Assembly (NCBI RefSeq): GCF_027887165.1
Contig: NC_077228.1
Span: 422,051,207 to 422,115,206 of the forward strand
DNA: 64,000 nt
Direction: 5' to 3'
Origin: Monodelphis domestica
Taxonomy: Eukaryota; Chordata; Mammalia; Didelphimorphia; Didelphidae
Position numbers and translations under genes: made by a program. The notes under the pieces are model-generated. The model was not told the DNA's origin. It did no database searches and was given only the letters and a program-made list of their open reading frames with translations. Shown one piece after another: positions 46,430 to 58,804 of the stretch; position 1 is the first letter of the stretch; the number at the start of each line of letters is the position of its first letter.

Positions 46430-46640
46430 TTTTTGTTTTTTACAAATATTATATCATTTGATCTTAACAATAACTCTATGCAGTAGGTACTATTAATATC
46501 TACATTTTACAGTTGAGAAAACTGCAATAAAAAGAAGTTAAGTGTTTGCCCAGGGTTACACAGCCAGTGAGTTTTTAAGGTCAGTTTTGAACCAAAATCT
46601 TCCTGACTCCAGGCACAGCACTCTATTCTACAAGGCATTC
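46430..46640 (-). repeat. MIR-like SINE, antisense
   Basis: 'ctacattttacagttgagaa', 'gcccagggttacacagccag', 'atcttcctgactccaggcac'. Confidence 0.8.
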
Positions 46641-46642
46641 AT

Positions 46643-46698
46643 TGCCAAAAGAAAAATAAATCAAAATATGGTGCCAAAAGAAAAATAAATCAAAATAT
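46643..46698. repeat. Tandem duplication of a 29-bp unit
   Basis: Two adjacent copies of a unit beginning 'gccaaaagaaaaataaatca' with at most one difference. Recent, short local duplication. Confidence 0.9.
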
Positions 46699-46879
46699 GA
46701 TGAGGTAGAGGCCCTGTAGATTCTCAAGAGATATAAAACCACTGCAAACTATTCTGATTAAGAGGATCTTCCTGATACTCTCTAAGCAGTCAAATTTATT
46801 AAAAACCAAGTCTTTTAGTAATGTTAAATTCTCTTTTAAGGTAGTAGTATAGCTTAAGCTTAATTTAATTTTAAGCACA

Positions 46880-47060
46880 GCAAAGTTGGTGGCATGGCAG
46901 ATAGAGCCCTGGGCTTAGGCTCAAGAAGATCTGAGTTCATATCCAGCCTTAGACATTTAACAGATAGGATTCTGAGGACTCCCTCAGCTCAGTGCCAGGC
47001 ACAAAACAGGCACTATTTAAATGCTTATTGCTTCTTCTCTAAGGGGTTTGTGAAAGTGAA
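46880..47060 (+). repeat. MIR-like SINE, sense, internally deleted
   Basis: 'gttggtggcatggcagatag' and 'atctgagttcatatccagcc' (head), then a jump to the L2-like end 'tcagtgccaggcacaaaaca'. Confidence 0.65.
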
Positions 47061-47064
47061 CAGT

Positions 47065-47715
47065 CCTAAAGGCATCTGATCAATCAAACATTTATTAAGC
47101 AAGCACTAGGAAAACAAAAAGAAACAAAAGGCCATCTGCCCTCAAGGAGTTAACAATCTAATGGGGGAGACAACATGTCAATAAACAAAGCAAGCTATAT
47201 CCAGAATAAATGGGAAATAATGAAGAGAGGGAAAACACTGGAATTATGAGGGATTAAGGACGGGTTCTTATAGAAAATGAGACTTTAGTTGAGACTTAAA
47301 GGAAGTCAGGGAGAGACAACAAAGGAGAGAGCCTTATTGGCATGGGGACAGCCTGAGGAACCGCTGGTAGCTAGAGATGGAGATTGTTCATGGAAGCGCT
47401 AGGAGGCTTGTGTGTCTTAAAAGGCAAGAACACATATGGGGAGTAAGGTGGAAGATGACTAGAAAGGTAGGAAGGGTCTAGGTTAGGAAGGGCTTTGAAT
47501 GCCAAACAAAGTACTGTGAATTTGCTCCAGGAAACAACAGGAAAGGGACTGGAGTTTACCAAGTATGGGGATGATGACATGATTAGACCTGTAGGTTAGG
47601 AAAATCACTTAAGAGGCTGAAAGTGGATGGATTGGGGTGGAAGGATATTTCAGGTAGGCAGAACCACCAGTAGGCTATATTCCAATAATCAGAGTGTGAG
47701 GTGATAAGGGCCAGC
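47065..47715 (-). repeat. L2 LINE 3' part, antisense
   Basis: Plus-strand order: 'cctcaaggagttaacaatct', 'gagacttaaaggaagtcagg', 'aggaagggctttgaatgcca', 'gatgacatgattagacctgt'. Parallel to the copy at 19320-20150. Confidence 0.85.
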
Positions 47716-47724
47716 ACCAGTGAA

Positions 47725-47958
47725 ATGATAGCAGCTGGCATTTATACACTGCTTTAAGGTTTGCAAAGCATATTGTGTAACAATCTGAGTGGATCCTCAC
47801 AACTACCTTATGAAGCGGGTACAACTATTTCCACTTTACAGATGAGGAAATTGATGTTGAGAGAAGTTATTTTCCAAGGTCACACAGTGAAGGATCTGGA
47901 ATGGAATCTGAACTTGGGTCTTCCTAACTCCAAGTCCAACACTCTGTCTACTTAGTTT
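47725..47958 (-). repeat. MIR/THER1-like SINE, antisense
   Basis: 'ttaaggtttgcaaagcatat', 'ccactttacagatgaggaaa', 'tgggtcttcctaactccaag', ending at 'ctctgtctacttag'. Confidence 0.85.
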
Positions 47959-48189
47959 ATGTGAAGGTGCTCCACAGGCTTCACCCCCTGCTTTACTAAG
48001 GAAATAAAGGCTCTTCACCTGAGATACCTCTGCTATCCTATCTCAAAAACCCTTGGCATCCCTTCCCCAGCTCCAGCCAATAGAGTTGGTGGGAGCCTTC
48101 TCTTCCCTCACCCTCTGGCCAAGAGGAAACTGGAAGAGAGACCAACACTCCCTGCTGCCACTGAAGTGACCCACTGACCTTTCCCCTCC

Positions 48190-49135
48190 CAAATCAACCT
48201 TCACTGTCCCATTGCCTGGTTCCCACCAAGGATCTCAAATTCAGCATGTCCAAAACAGAACTTACTAACTTTCCCAAACCAAAACCTCTTCTAAACTTCC
48301 CTTTTTCTGATCGGGGTGCCACATGCCTTTCAAAAGTCACCCAGATTGACAAGCCTGGGGTCACCCTCAACTCTTCACTTACCCTCCCATCAGTTGTTAG
48401 ATCTTTTTACCCTTCCCTTACCATCATTCCCTTTCTTTCTTTCATACAGCGACCTTCTCACCTGAGTGTCTTTTCTTCAAGCCTCTCCCCTCTACACTGC
48501 AATGTGTACTTCTACCAATCTGCATTCCTGAAGCAGAGGGATCTATGGAGGGTACTCTTCAAAATCTTCAAAGGTCTCCATTTTTCTTTTAAGATAAAAA
48601 CAACTTCCTTTATTTAGTCCTTCCTAGTTTTTGCCTCACTCTCTTTCAAGACTTAATACACATTCTTACAGCTGTCCATGTACTTTATCATCCAGCCAAA
48701 CTGTCCAACTTGCTGTTACTTGCACATGACATCCATTCTCCTGTATTTTGTCTTTACCCATACCTGGAACACACTCCATCTCACAGAATTCCAAGTTTCT
48801 TTAAAAACTTAGCTCAATGGGAATGGGGAGAGAACAGGAGAGGGAAAAAATGAATCATATAAACATGGAAAATGTTTTTTAAAAATTAAAAAATAAAATA
48901 AAAATAAAAACTTAGCTCAAGTACCATTACATGGTCATTTCTATCCCCTCAGCTACCTGTCTTCCTTTTTGAAAGTATTTTACATACTTTAGAATTATTT
49001 ACTGGGTTGTTTCCCCAGATTGAATGTAAACTTCCTGTGGGTAGGTATTATTTTATTTTGTCTTTGTCTCACTAGCACCTGGCACAGAGCTTGATATAGC
49101 AGGACTAGGATAGGAACTAGATCAATCGACATTTG
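48190..49135 (+). repeat. L2 LINE 3' part, sense, split by a tiny L1
   Basis: 'aattcagcatgtccaaaaca', 'ggggtcaccctcaactcttc', 'tggaacacactccatctcac', 'ctagcacctggcacagagct' trace the L2 3' end. The 123-codon frame at 48246-48617 is L2-derived, not a gene. Confidence 0.85.
48818..48905 (+). mobile_element. Very short 5'-truncated L1 insertion with target duplication
   Basis: Only the last ~88 bp of an L1 3' UTR and its A-rich tail are present. The 15-bp AAAAACTTAGCTCAA occurs exactly at 48803-48817 and 48906-48920. Confidence 0.92.
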
Positions 49136-49239
49136 TTAAGCATCTGCTATGTACCAAGGCACTATGCTGCTCAGCACTAGATTCAATATTCCATAGAAAA
49201 GGGAACTCTTTTGAGTACAGAAATTCACTCTATGAATGC

Positions 49240-49400
49240 AGTTCAGAGCCTTCTGAGAGTAGTGAGAGTTAAGTGACTTGGCAAGGGGTCACGCAGTCTG
49301 TATGTGTCAGAGGTGGGAAGCTGGAACACTGCTATGCCACAGTTAACTCTCCTGGTATATAGTAGGTGCTTAACAAATGCGTGCTGATTGACTGTCTGGC
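49240..49400. repeat. MIR-like (antisense) and L2-end (sense) fragments
   Basis: 'agttaagtgacttggcaagg' with 'gtgtcagaggtgggaagctg' is MIR-like; 'tatatagtaggtgcttaaca' is an L2 end. Confidence 0.65.
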
Positions 49401-52400
49401 AAACAATAAAGAACAAAAAAATGTTCCAGGATTTTGCTAAAGCTGGATTTTTTTTTTTTTGGTCTGCCTTTTTGAAGAATGTATCTTTGAGGGTTTTTTG
49501 TGTTTTGTATTTTGTTTTTTTTTGCATTATCTGGGCAGTTCCTCCACTCTCTAAATAAATAAACCAAACAACCAGGGTCTTCTTTTCAGTACTCTTTTCT
49601 TTTAAAAGTTGGGGCAGCATTTATGCTGGAACTTAAAATGGTTCTCAATATTTAGTAAAGTCTTTTGCATTTTTTTAGAAGGTATAATAATAGCAATTCA
49701 CATTTATAAGGTGCCTTCAAGTCTACAAAGGGCTTTTTTACTCATATCAGCTTTGTATTGAAAAGTCACTTACTTATATTATGTGTGAGATCTGTATGCA
49801 AATCCAATTGGACAGGCTAGAAAACTAAATTTGCTTTTAGCAAGTTCAAAGAGGCGACTGTTGAATTTTTAATAAAAGTTTAAATTTCACAACAATATTC
49901 AGAAGAAATAAATATTTTAAATTAAATAGAATTCTGTAGCTACAAGCAGAAATCAATGCAACCTAAAACAAATTAAAAAGAGAAAGAATACTTTTAATCA
50001 ATGACCAAAGCATTAGGGCCATATAAATATTAAAAAATGATTTAAAATAGTGTTAAGATTACAAAAACTGAGGTGTTTGAAAGATTCAAATTTCAAATTA
50101 CAGTATTCTATATTGTAAAAATTTGTTGTAATACTTGACTTTTTCCAAAAGGAATTAGAATTTTTCCTATGGGAGAGGTTTTCTAAAAGTAATCTGCCAT
50201 TCAATATATTCCTTTAGAAAGTATAAAAAAGGCAAACATTCTAACACAGGAGCTAATTTGTTTATCACTTATATGATTACCTACTTCTACTATTATATTT
50301 TATTTTCTTGATTTGACAGTAATGTTCAAATTCCTCTATCTTTTTAAAACAGGAAAATACTTTCAATTTGCACTAGAAAGCATTAGGTTATTTATACCAA
50401 AACAAAACAAAACAAAACAAAACACAAAAACTCACAATTTGGGGATGTGGATTACCCAGCTAAACACCTCATTTCTTAAACTGACTTTACATGACTCAGT
50501 GTTCAATAAAGTATCATTCTAAAGGTCCATATTTCCTCTCAAACCACTCTTCATATTTGCTGCAATGGTTTAATTGGGTGGTCCCAAAAGGTTATGTTTT
50601 GAGGAGCTTTACATTAATAAAATGTCATGAAAAGACAACAGAAAAATTATCCTGGACAATTCTTTTTGTTTTGTTTTGTTCCTATTAGCCATCAAGGGGC
50701 TTTATTCTCCACAGTCACCCATGAACAATAACCAATTTGTGTATCCAGAGACATGGGGGAGGTTCATTTTCTGCTTCACAAGGAAAGGATACATATAACG
50801 TGCAATATGCAAACGAGGGAGAGGAGTAGCTTAGCTTTATTGTCAAAACATTCAAATTATCACAAAAAAAGAAAGGGATTCTTTTCTGAACCCAACAATA
50901 CCCCCTTGGCTATGGAGGGTTCACACAGGAGCTTATTCTTAAGCTGCTCAATGTAAGCAGCATGGCAGAAATAAAAAGAACCTGGCACCTTGGAGATAAA
51001 GTAGTTCAGACTTTCCCACCTGCCATTTCAGTACCAAAGAAATGCAGTCATAACTAATAACAGAAAAGAATCAAAAGTCTTATAAAGCAACCTAAAAATA
51101 TTAATTGCTCATTAAAGAAAAGATCACTTGCATGGTAGAGTAGCAATTTAATAAGCAAGGGAAGAGTAACATTTAGCAAAAATAACTTATCTAAGTTTAA
51201 AAGTATTCTCTTCACAGTCCAAAGGATAAGAATTTAATTTCTAAAAGCTATAGTAATCGATTTTTTAAATGTTCTTATCAATAAAATATTTCAAATTATT
51301 AAAAAGAGCCAATAAAGACCATTTTCCTCCTTTAAATGGAAAGTTCACAATTCTCCAGAATGGATACTTTAAGTTTATCATAGCTAATAATAGTCTATAT
51401 TTAATAAAAAAACCTCAAACATAATTAATTATACATGTAATGTCAGTGCTCTCTGATCACTTCTTCCCTGGAGTACATCTTTTATGCTTTCTGTATCTTT
51501 AAAGCCATTTGTTTCTAGGAATTCCATCTCATTTTTTACTCATCCTTTGAAGACCTCAGCTTCCTCATCTGTAGAATAAAGGATATGTAAAGTGTCTTCT
51601 ACCTCTAACACTGTAATTTTCAAAGTTCCTTTTACTTCATCAAGGTCATCTTCCTGTTGGATGCTGATCCATTTGGTGATTCTAAAGTATTCGAGGGATT
51701 TCCCTATTTTTCTTTCCGCTCTCATTGACATATAGCTACTTCTAATTTTAGTTAAGCAAATGTATGGAGCCAATTTTCAAAATATGTTTTGAAGAATGTG
51801 ACAGCCTCAAAACATCTGAAAGATCATGCCTGATGTAGTGAAAGAATTCACAAAGAAAAAAGTTGTACAGGATTTGTTTCTGAAAAGCTTCTCAAACAAG
51901 CACTCTATTTTTAAGAGCATCCGTTGCAAGAGGAAATGAACCCACCTTCCTTCTCTGATTAAGAAGAGATAATGGAATCTGAAATCAGTGTGGTGTCAGA
52001 GCAAAGAAGTTCTATGATATTCTAAGTAATGACTGAAGCCTGACATCTTGAAATTCACACCAAAACAAAAGTATAATTTTAAACAATGCAGAATTGTATC
52101 TTAGCTCTAAAAGGATTTTCTTAGTATGATGACCCTAAGTTACCTACTCAGAACTGTAACTCCTATACTATATTGAAGCCTGCCACTAAACCTCTTTCAA
52201 AATTACCTGATTAACTCCAAGTGAGGGTAATTGCAAAGGAAAAGACCATGAGGATTTGATGACAGCAGATTGGAAGGTGTTAAAAAACTAAAAAACTTCC
52301 AATTAGGGTGATTGGATGCTTCTTTGCTTTGGTGCAGAAGTGATATCCAAGTGAAAATGTACAGTAGATAGTTGCAAATAAGGGACCAGAACTTAGATGA

Positions 52401-52795
52401 AAAGGAGTGGAGAAATTTAAGAATCAACATATAATGCAAATGACAGCAGAAGCCAGACGAATGGATGCTCTTTTTATAGATAAGTCTATAGACAGAGAAA
52501 GAAACTTTTGGGGAGCTGAAGGTAGCACACTGGAAGGCAGTAAGGAGAAAAAAAGGCAACAAAAGGAAAAAAGAAATAGTCAAGAATAATGTCACAGGAT
52601 TGAATGGGAAAGATAGTTTCAAGAAGAAAGGGTTGGATGGTCAAAAGTACTATATGCAACAGAAAAAAAATAAGAACAAATAAAAAGGTATTATATTTGG
52701 CAGTAAGGAAGATAATGTAGATTTTAAAAGCAAAAATTTAGTGAAGTGATTAGACAGAACCTAGACTATATATAAGGAATTAAGAATGGAGTCTC
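49401..52795. other. Repeat-poor non-coding stretch (3.4 kb)
   Basis: This is the longest stretch in the window where no LINE or SINE is recognised, apart from a short antisense MIR piece near 49680-49740 and an (AACAA)n tract at 50400-50425. No gene is recognised; frames of 60-139 codons lack domains and have repeat-like or AT-driven composition. Confidence 0.45.
50400..50425. repeat. (AACAA)n short tandem repeat
   Basis: About five AAAAC units. Confidence 0.9.
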
Positions 52796-52799
52796 CAGG

Positions 52800-53045
52800 A
52801 AAGAAATGGAAATTACACGTGAAAAATATATGTTTAGAATTCTGAGGGACTTTTGAGAAAGAACACTATCCACATCCAGATAAAGAACTGTGGGAGTAGA
52901 AACATAGAAGAAAAACAACTGCTTGATCACATGGTTCAATGGAGAGATGATTGGGGATTTAGACTCTAATCACCCTAGTGCAAATATTAATAATATGGAA
53001 ATAGGTCTGGACCAATGGCACATGTAAAACCCAGTGTTATAAGAA
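52800..53045 (+). repeat. LINE 3' UTR relic (L1-type likely)
   Basis: 'aagaacactatccacatcca', 'gataaagaactgtgggagta', 'aaaaacaactgcttgatcac', 'gtaaaacccagtg' form a block I recognise as recurring in opossum LINE 3' ends. Clade assignment uncertain. Confidence 0.55.
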
Positions 53046-53414
53046 CAGAGTATTTGTAAAGTACCTACAGCCCTTAAAGTGTTATAGAAAGGCTAGTTAA
53101 CATCATCATTATTATTATTGTTCCTCAATTTGTCCAAAATATATCTAACAATTTGGGTTCCAAAAGATATCAAGTTCATATAATAATGGCTTCAGAATAG
53201 CTAGTATATGGCATACATAAGTAAATTTTATCCAGAGGTATTGGCTTCTTTCAGGTGGACTAAGCTTATCAATACAACTACTAAGGAGGAATTTAAAGGA
53301 TATAACTCAAAAATGGACCCTTATTAAAGGGCATTTTACTAAGCACCCTCACACACTTCTAGGTGCTTTGGTTTTTAAAAAACTCCAACAGTAGCTTCTA
53401 TTTCAAACATAAAC

Positions 53415-53582
53415 CATGATTTTTTTAAAAAACAAATTCTACCTTGGTATCCATTCTAAGACAGAGGAGCGGCAAGGACTAGGCAACTAGGGAGTTGACT
53501 TGCTCAGGATCACACAGCTAGCAAGTACCTGAGAACAGGTCCTGCTGACTCCAGGCACTGTGCTCCCTAGCTGCACCTAAAT
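53415..53582 (-). repeat. SINE1-type SINE, antisense, degraded
   Basis: 'aagacagaggagcggcaagg', 'actaggcaactagggagttg', 'aggatcacacagctagcaag', head at 'ctagctgcacct'. Confidence 0.8.
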
Positions 53583-55315
53583 CATATATTCTTTGAAAAA
53601 TCTATGGCTTATTTACAAAGCAAAAGCATTACATGTGAAAGAATAATTGCTAAAACTAGACACAGAGTTTCCCCTCCAAAAATAGTTTGAACTGGACACT
53701 TATAAAAATTCTTATGAAATAAAGAACAGAAAAAATAAACTCCAGAGTTCATTACTTTGAAGATCTGCATGAGAAAGTAGGAACAACTAGGTTATGTGTA
53801 GTGCCAATAAGAATCATTTAGAGCAAACGGAGTGCAAAGTAACTATGGCCCAAATATGGCTCCAATTTATGTACTGATAATTTACACGGGTTTTATGAGC
53901 TCCTTTTAACTCTGCTGCTCAAGCAAAAGGGGATAATTACCTCAGCAAATGCCACATAGCGGAGCAATTATGTTATTTTTCAAATAAAGGACACTTTGTT
54001 ATAGAAACTTGACATAAATGTGTAATCTTCTAGAGTTTAGTTTTTAAAGTGTTGAGGGAAGCGTTTCAATCAACTATTTCCTAATTTTAATGATAATGTC
54101 CTTTCTATTCTTCTACCATTTTAATTCTTACCAGTTATGGGGGTGGGTGAGGAGAAAAGATTGATAATTTAATGAGAGAAGGAAACTTTGTTGTATGACA
54201 TTATCCCTAGAAGAAGTGGTATGTTTTATTTCATTATTTTTGCCCTTGCTAGTAGTACCTAATTTACAAACAAGCTGCCCCATTACCCACTTGTAAGAGG
54301 AGTTTTGGGGCATGATGCAGAAAACTATGTCCAATCTGCCACTTACTGGATGTATGCTCCTGAGTAAGTTATTTAACCTCAAGTTCTTCTGTAGTGGAAA
54401 CAATGCAAACATTTTTTTTTTGTTCCAGGGATATAATAGAGATCAAATTAAGTAAGATATGAATTTGGAAAGCTTGTAAGTGGGCGTTCTAAGTTGCAGT
54501 TTAGAATTTGGAACACATTTCTCCCATACAAAAGGACAATTTTCTAGGTCAGCTCATGAATACTTAATCCATCAATGGCTGAATTATAGAAGCATTATTA
54601 AGTTCTTGATTCTGGAGATGGGGGTAGGGAGAAAAGTGTTTCCTCTTTTCCTAGGGGGTAGAGTAAGATTTAAGTTAGAATTTTTGTTGTTGTTATTTTT
54701 CTCCCATGACCAGAATGCCTTTTAACTTATGGTGACTGTTGGCTGTTCTGAGCCCCAACATACACCCCTCCTCCCCAAGCAGGTCTGCCTACTTGAAAAG
54801 GGCTGCCTCTTCCAAAACTCTTTCCTCCATCAAAATCCCCATCCCTCTCCACTGACAAGAAAAGCAGTCTGATTTGTCATTCAGAGGGCAGGTAGTCATC
54901 AACTCTGAAAGATGTATCCTTCTCAAAAGTTACATGTGCTTCATTGCCTAGAACTTAGAATATATTTTCCTGCAGAAACTATGATCTTCATGGTACCTTT
55001 CCCTCTCAGAGGACCTTCCAACTACTTTGAAAATATCTGGTACATATTTTGTTATTTATGCGCTGCTTCCCATATTAGAATGGTTATTAATGGAGGACAA
55101 GTACTCTTTATAGCTTTATTTTGGAGAAAATGAGAGAAAACCTCCTGGCAGCTCTGCATCTCATCATTCACTATCTTCACCAGTCCCAGCAGCAATGGGC
55201 TCCACAGGGGAAGGAGAGGGAAGAGGCTAACTTCTGCCTTTCCTGCCTCTGCTATCCTTTAGGGACTTCATGGGGTTTTTGGACATACACTGGCACTTCT
55301 TGCGGATACCAGCCA
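53583..55315. other. Unassigned, largely repeat-free DNA
   Basis: No gene recognised. A MIR-like sense scrap is near 54325-54400. The segment 53860-54015 has no repeat character and relatively balanced composition. Confidence 0.4.
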
Positions 55316-55319
55316 CTCA

Positions 55320-55405
55320 ACCAACTAGCATTTCTTAAATTCTGATTCTATGCTAGGGACTAAACACTGGGAATCAAAGAAAGGGAGCCCCTGCCCTCAA
55401 TAAGA
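55320..55405 (-). repeat. L2 terminus, antisense
   Basis: 'gattctatgctagggactaa' and 'agcccctgccctcaataaga' are the antisense L2 end. Confidence 0.65.
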
Positions 55406-55660
55406 TGGCACGGTGGAACGAATTATGGCACAGGAATGCAACAGAATGTGATCGTACCATAAGAAAGAACAAAGTACAGGATTTCAGAGAAACTTGACAA
55501 GATTTGTATAAATGGATGCAGAGTGAAATGAAAAAACCAGGAGAAAAATTTGTAGAATAACAATACTATAAAGACAACAACTTTGTAAGATATAAGGACT
55601 CTGATACAGTGATTAGCCACAATTCTAGAGGACCAGTGGGAAATATACTACCCATCTCAT
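55406..55660 (+). repeat. L1 3' region, sense
   Basis: 'aaatggatgcagagtgaaat', 'aacaatactataaagacaac', 'cacaattctagaggaccagt' follow the marsupial L1 ORF2 end. Confidence 0.75.
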
Positions 55661-55664
55661 GTCA

Positions 55665-55902
55665 GAGATAACAATAACATTTATATAGCTTTTATATATA
55701 TATAACATTTATATAGGTCAGGCACTGTGTTAAGTTATTTTACAAATATTCTCTTCATTTGATCCTCAAGACAATCCTAATACTAAGATTATTCCCATTT
55801 TATAGTTGAGGAAACTAAGACAGAGAATAGGTGGATTTGCCCTTGGCACACATCTAATGTTTAAGGCTGAATTTGAACTCAGGTCTCACTCCTGTGGAGG
55901 CT
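55665..55902 (-). repeat. MIR-like SINE, antisense
   Basis: 'ggtcaggcactgtgttaagt', 'ttatagttgaggaaactaag', 'tttgaactcaggtctcactc'. A TA-rich tract interrupts its start. Confidence 0.8.
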
Positions 55903-56135
55903 AGGTGGCACTGTGGATAAAGACTGATCTTCCTGATCTTCCCAAATCTTGGCTTCAGACACTTATTAGATGTATGCCCTGGGCAAGTCACCTAACCCCA
56001 TCTGCTTCAGTTTCCTCATCTGAAAAGTGAGGTTAGAGAAGGAAATGGCAAACCACTCTAGTATCTTTGCCAAGAAAACCCCAAATGTGGTCACAAAATT
56101 GGACAGGACTCAACAACACAACTCCCTAATGCCAG
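55903..56135 (+). mobile_element. tRNA-derived SINE with RTE/BovB-like tail, sense
   Basis: 'ggctaggtggcactgtggat' head, then 'tagagaaggaaatggcaaac', 'actctagtatctttgccaag' and 'ggacaggactcaacaacaca' tail. Confidence 0.87.
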
Positions 56136-56404
56136 GACCCCTTTACTGCTTAATAATAGATACAAAACACAGAATAAGACATTTTGGGGCATTCCTAAGG
56201 CAGGAATTTGTTGTTCTAGGCATATTTATTACCATATTTTTGTTTCTGTTTTCCTCATTTTTGTTTTACTCACCTGGAGTGAGCAGTGTATGGGGGAGTA
56301 AAGGAGTGCAGGAGTAAGAAGAAATAAATGTTTCTGGTTATGGTGGATAATGTAGCATAGATTACTGGTCGTGCAGTCAAGAAGGTCTGGGCTTGACTGA
56401 GTCA

Positions 56405-57155
56405 AATCTATAAGAATATGAGTCATTCTGCAATTGACAAACGGTCGAAGGATATGAATAGGCAGTTTTCATTAGAAATCAAAGCTATCTATAGTCATAT
56501 GAAAATGGTCTAAAGTTAGAGAAATGCAAATTGAGGCAATGCTGAGGTACCAGCTCACTCCTATCAGATCAGCTAATAGGAAAGAAAATGAAAATAACAA
56601 ATGTGGGTGGGGATGTCAAAAAATTGGGACACTAATGCACTGTTGGTGGAATTGTGAACTGATCTAATTATTCTGAATAGCAATCAGGAACTATGCCCAA
56701 AGGCCTATAAAACTGTACACACTCTAGATCTGTATCCTAAAGAGATTTTTTTTTTAAAAGAAAAGGACTTATAGGTACAAAAATATTTATAGCAGATTTT
56801 TGTGATGGTAGAGAATTAGATGTTGAGGGGATGTCCATCAACTGAAGAATGGCTGTTATATGATTGTGAAGTTGTGTTATGTGATTATTATGAAATACTA
56901 CTGTGGTATGAGAAATGAAGAGAAGCATGATGAAAAATGCCATTTGCAGAAAGAACTGATAGCCTTAGTACAGACTGAAACATACTATATTTCACTTTCT
57001 TCATTTTGGGGGTTCAAGTGCTCTTTCACAAAATGACTAATATGAAAAAATGTTTACATTATATTGTACATGTAAAATCTATATCAGATTCCTTCCCTCC
57101 CTCCTCCTTGATATAATAAACAAATAATTTAATTTAAAATTTAAAAAAAAACACC
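56405..57155 (+). repeat. L1 ORF2 3' end, sense, with A-rich tail
   Basis: 'tgacaaacggtcgaaggata', 'aggtaccagctcactcctat', 'actgttggtggaattgtgaa', 'gatgtccatcaactgaagaa' and a 3' UTR to an A-tail near 57140-57150. Frames are broken. Confidence 0.85.
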
Positions 57156-57174
57156 AAAAGTTAAATTTGTTTTT

Positions 57175-57660
57175 ACATATAATTGAGGGGAAATTTTGTT
57201 TTGAAATGACAAGCAAGATGCTTTCAGAAAAACCTAATAAGACAACATCAACTGATACAAAATGAAGTGAGTAGAACCAGGAGAATATTGAACATGTAAC
57301 AGCAATATTATACAATGATTGTGAATGACAAACTACCTTGCTATTCTCAGCAACACAGTGATCCAAGATGATTCCAAAGGACTCATGATGAAAAAATGTT
57401 ATCCTCCTCCAGAGAAAGAACTGATGGAGTTTGAAAGCAGATTGAAGTATACTTTTTAAACTTGTTTTATTTGAGGGGGGTTCTGTTTTCTTTTACAATA
57501 TGGTTAATATGGAAATATGTTTCGCATTACTGACCATCTATAACATGTATCAAATTGTTTGCATCTCAGGGAAGGGGAGAGAAGGAAAGCAGGAAATGGA
57601 ACTGAAAAATGTTAATTGTTTTTACATGCAATTGGAAAAAATAAAATATAATTTTATTAA
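57175..57660 (+). repeat. L1 3' end, sense
   Basis: 'atgaagtgagtagaaccagg', 'agaaagaactgatggagttt', 'atggaaatatgtttcgcatt', 'caattggaaaaaataaaata' run to the 3' end. It lies just after the previous L1 in the same orientation. Confidence 0.85.
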
Positions 57661-57850
57661 AAGGTCTGAGTCTGAATCCTACTTCTGACAATGATTAGCT
57701 GTGTGAAGATCATTAACTCAGAAATGCAGTTTCTTCATCTGTAAAAAGAAGATAATTCTGTAGTAACTACCACACAGGGCTATTGTGGGTTCAAGAAGCA
57801 TAATATAAAAGACTCTATAAAATGCTATGTGTATCAGCCATTATTATTCC
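57661..57850 (+). repeat. MIR-like SINE, sense
   Basis: 'aatcctacttctgacaatga', 'tcttcatctgtaaaaagaag', 'agactctataaaatgctatg'. Confidence 0.75.
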
Positions 57851-58800
57851 AGAGATTTCTGGTTCAAGATTAGCAAAAAAAAGAAAACCCTAATTTATGC
57901 AGAGCTTTGGCACTAACAGTGCCAAATTCAGTTTCCTTTTAAAAAGTTGAGTATATATAAAACTCTTCCCAAATTGCTTTTTAACATGTTGCAATAGTAA
58001 ATTAATTCCAAAGAACAGGGCAAAAAAAGGGGAAGAAAATAGATAAAATACTGACCTAGCAATCTGCAGTCTATAAAATGAAATGCCAAATTATAGGCAA
58101 ATGTCTATTAAGATCAATTGCTGCTATCTAAAGAATGTGAAATATATTTAAGAACAAAGATTCTAAGTTCTACAAAACTGATGATTTGAGATTTGTGTTT
58201 TGTTTTTTTAAGGAGAAGCCTTTTATTTTTGAATGTAGGGTTTTATATTCTAATTTAGGAAATATTAAAATTTAAATCCAGAAGCCAGTATAACACTTTT
58301 ATTTTTTTAATTTCTTTTATCTTTATTTTCAGTTCCAAATATCTACCTACTTCTCATCTCTTCCCCCATTCATTGAGAAGGTAAGAACTATGATACCTAT
58401 AATATATATTGTCGTAGCATAACACTTTAACAGAAAGTTGCCTTACTTAATCAGCAAATGGCTGATCTCAAATTGGTTTTTCCATTTATCCTAGAATGAG
58501 GCCACAGAAATTCATTGTTAAGGTGTTATAGTAACTCCCTTGATGTCTTAATGTGCTGCCAAAATGAATCCTTAATGTTATTTTTGAAAGACTTCTGAAG
58601 CTTTGGTGATAGAATATTGCTTGTGTGTCTAAAAGAATTTTTTTTTGTTTCAGTTGTACCTTTAAGTGGACAAGATTGTTTTCCTAATATACCTCTTGAG
58701 GAAGTGGTGAAAATTAGGGGGTCTTTTCGATTATAATTGGAAACATCAGGTTTCCAAAGGCACAATCACAGTGGTAAAATGATGTAAAAGCAGTAAGCCT
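57851..58800. other. Unassigned DNA
   Basis: No gene or confident repeat call. Confidence 0.4.
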
Positions 58801-58804
58801 GTTT

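Noticed and set aside
48246..48617. 123-codon frame as a gene
   Set aside because: It lies within an L2 copy in sense orientation and is L2-derived sequence.
49243..49620. 125-codon minus-strand frame as a gene
   Set aside because: It spans a MIR/L2 fragment and T-runs; lysine-rich composition comes from homopolymer tracts.
52203..52622. 139-codon minus-strand frame as a gene
   Set aside because: No start context, domain, splice signals or codon bias; hydrophobic and phenylalanine-rich composition is expected from A-rich sequence read on the opposite strand.
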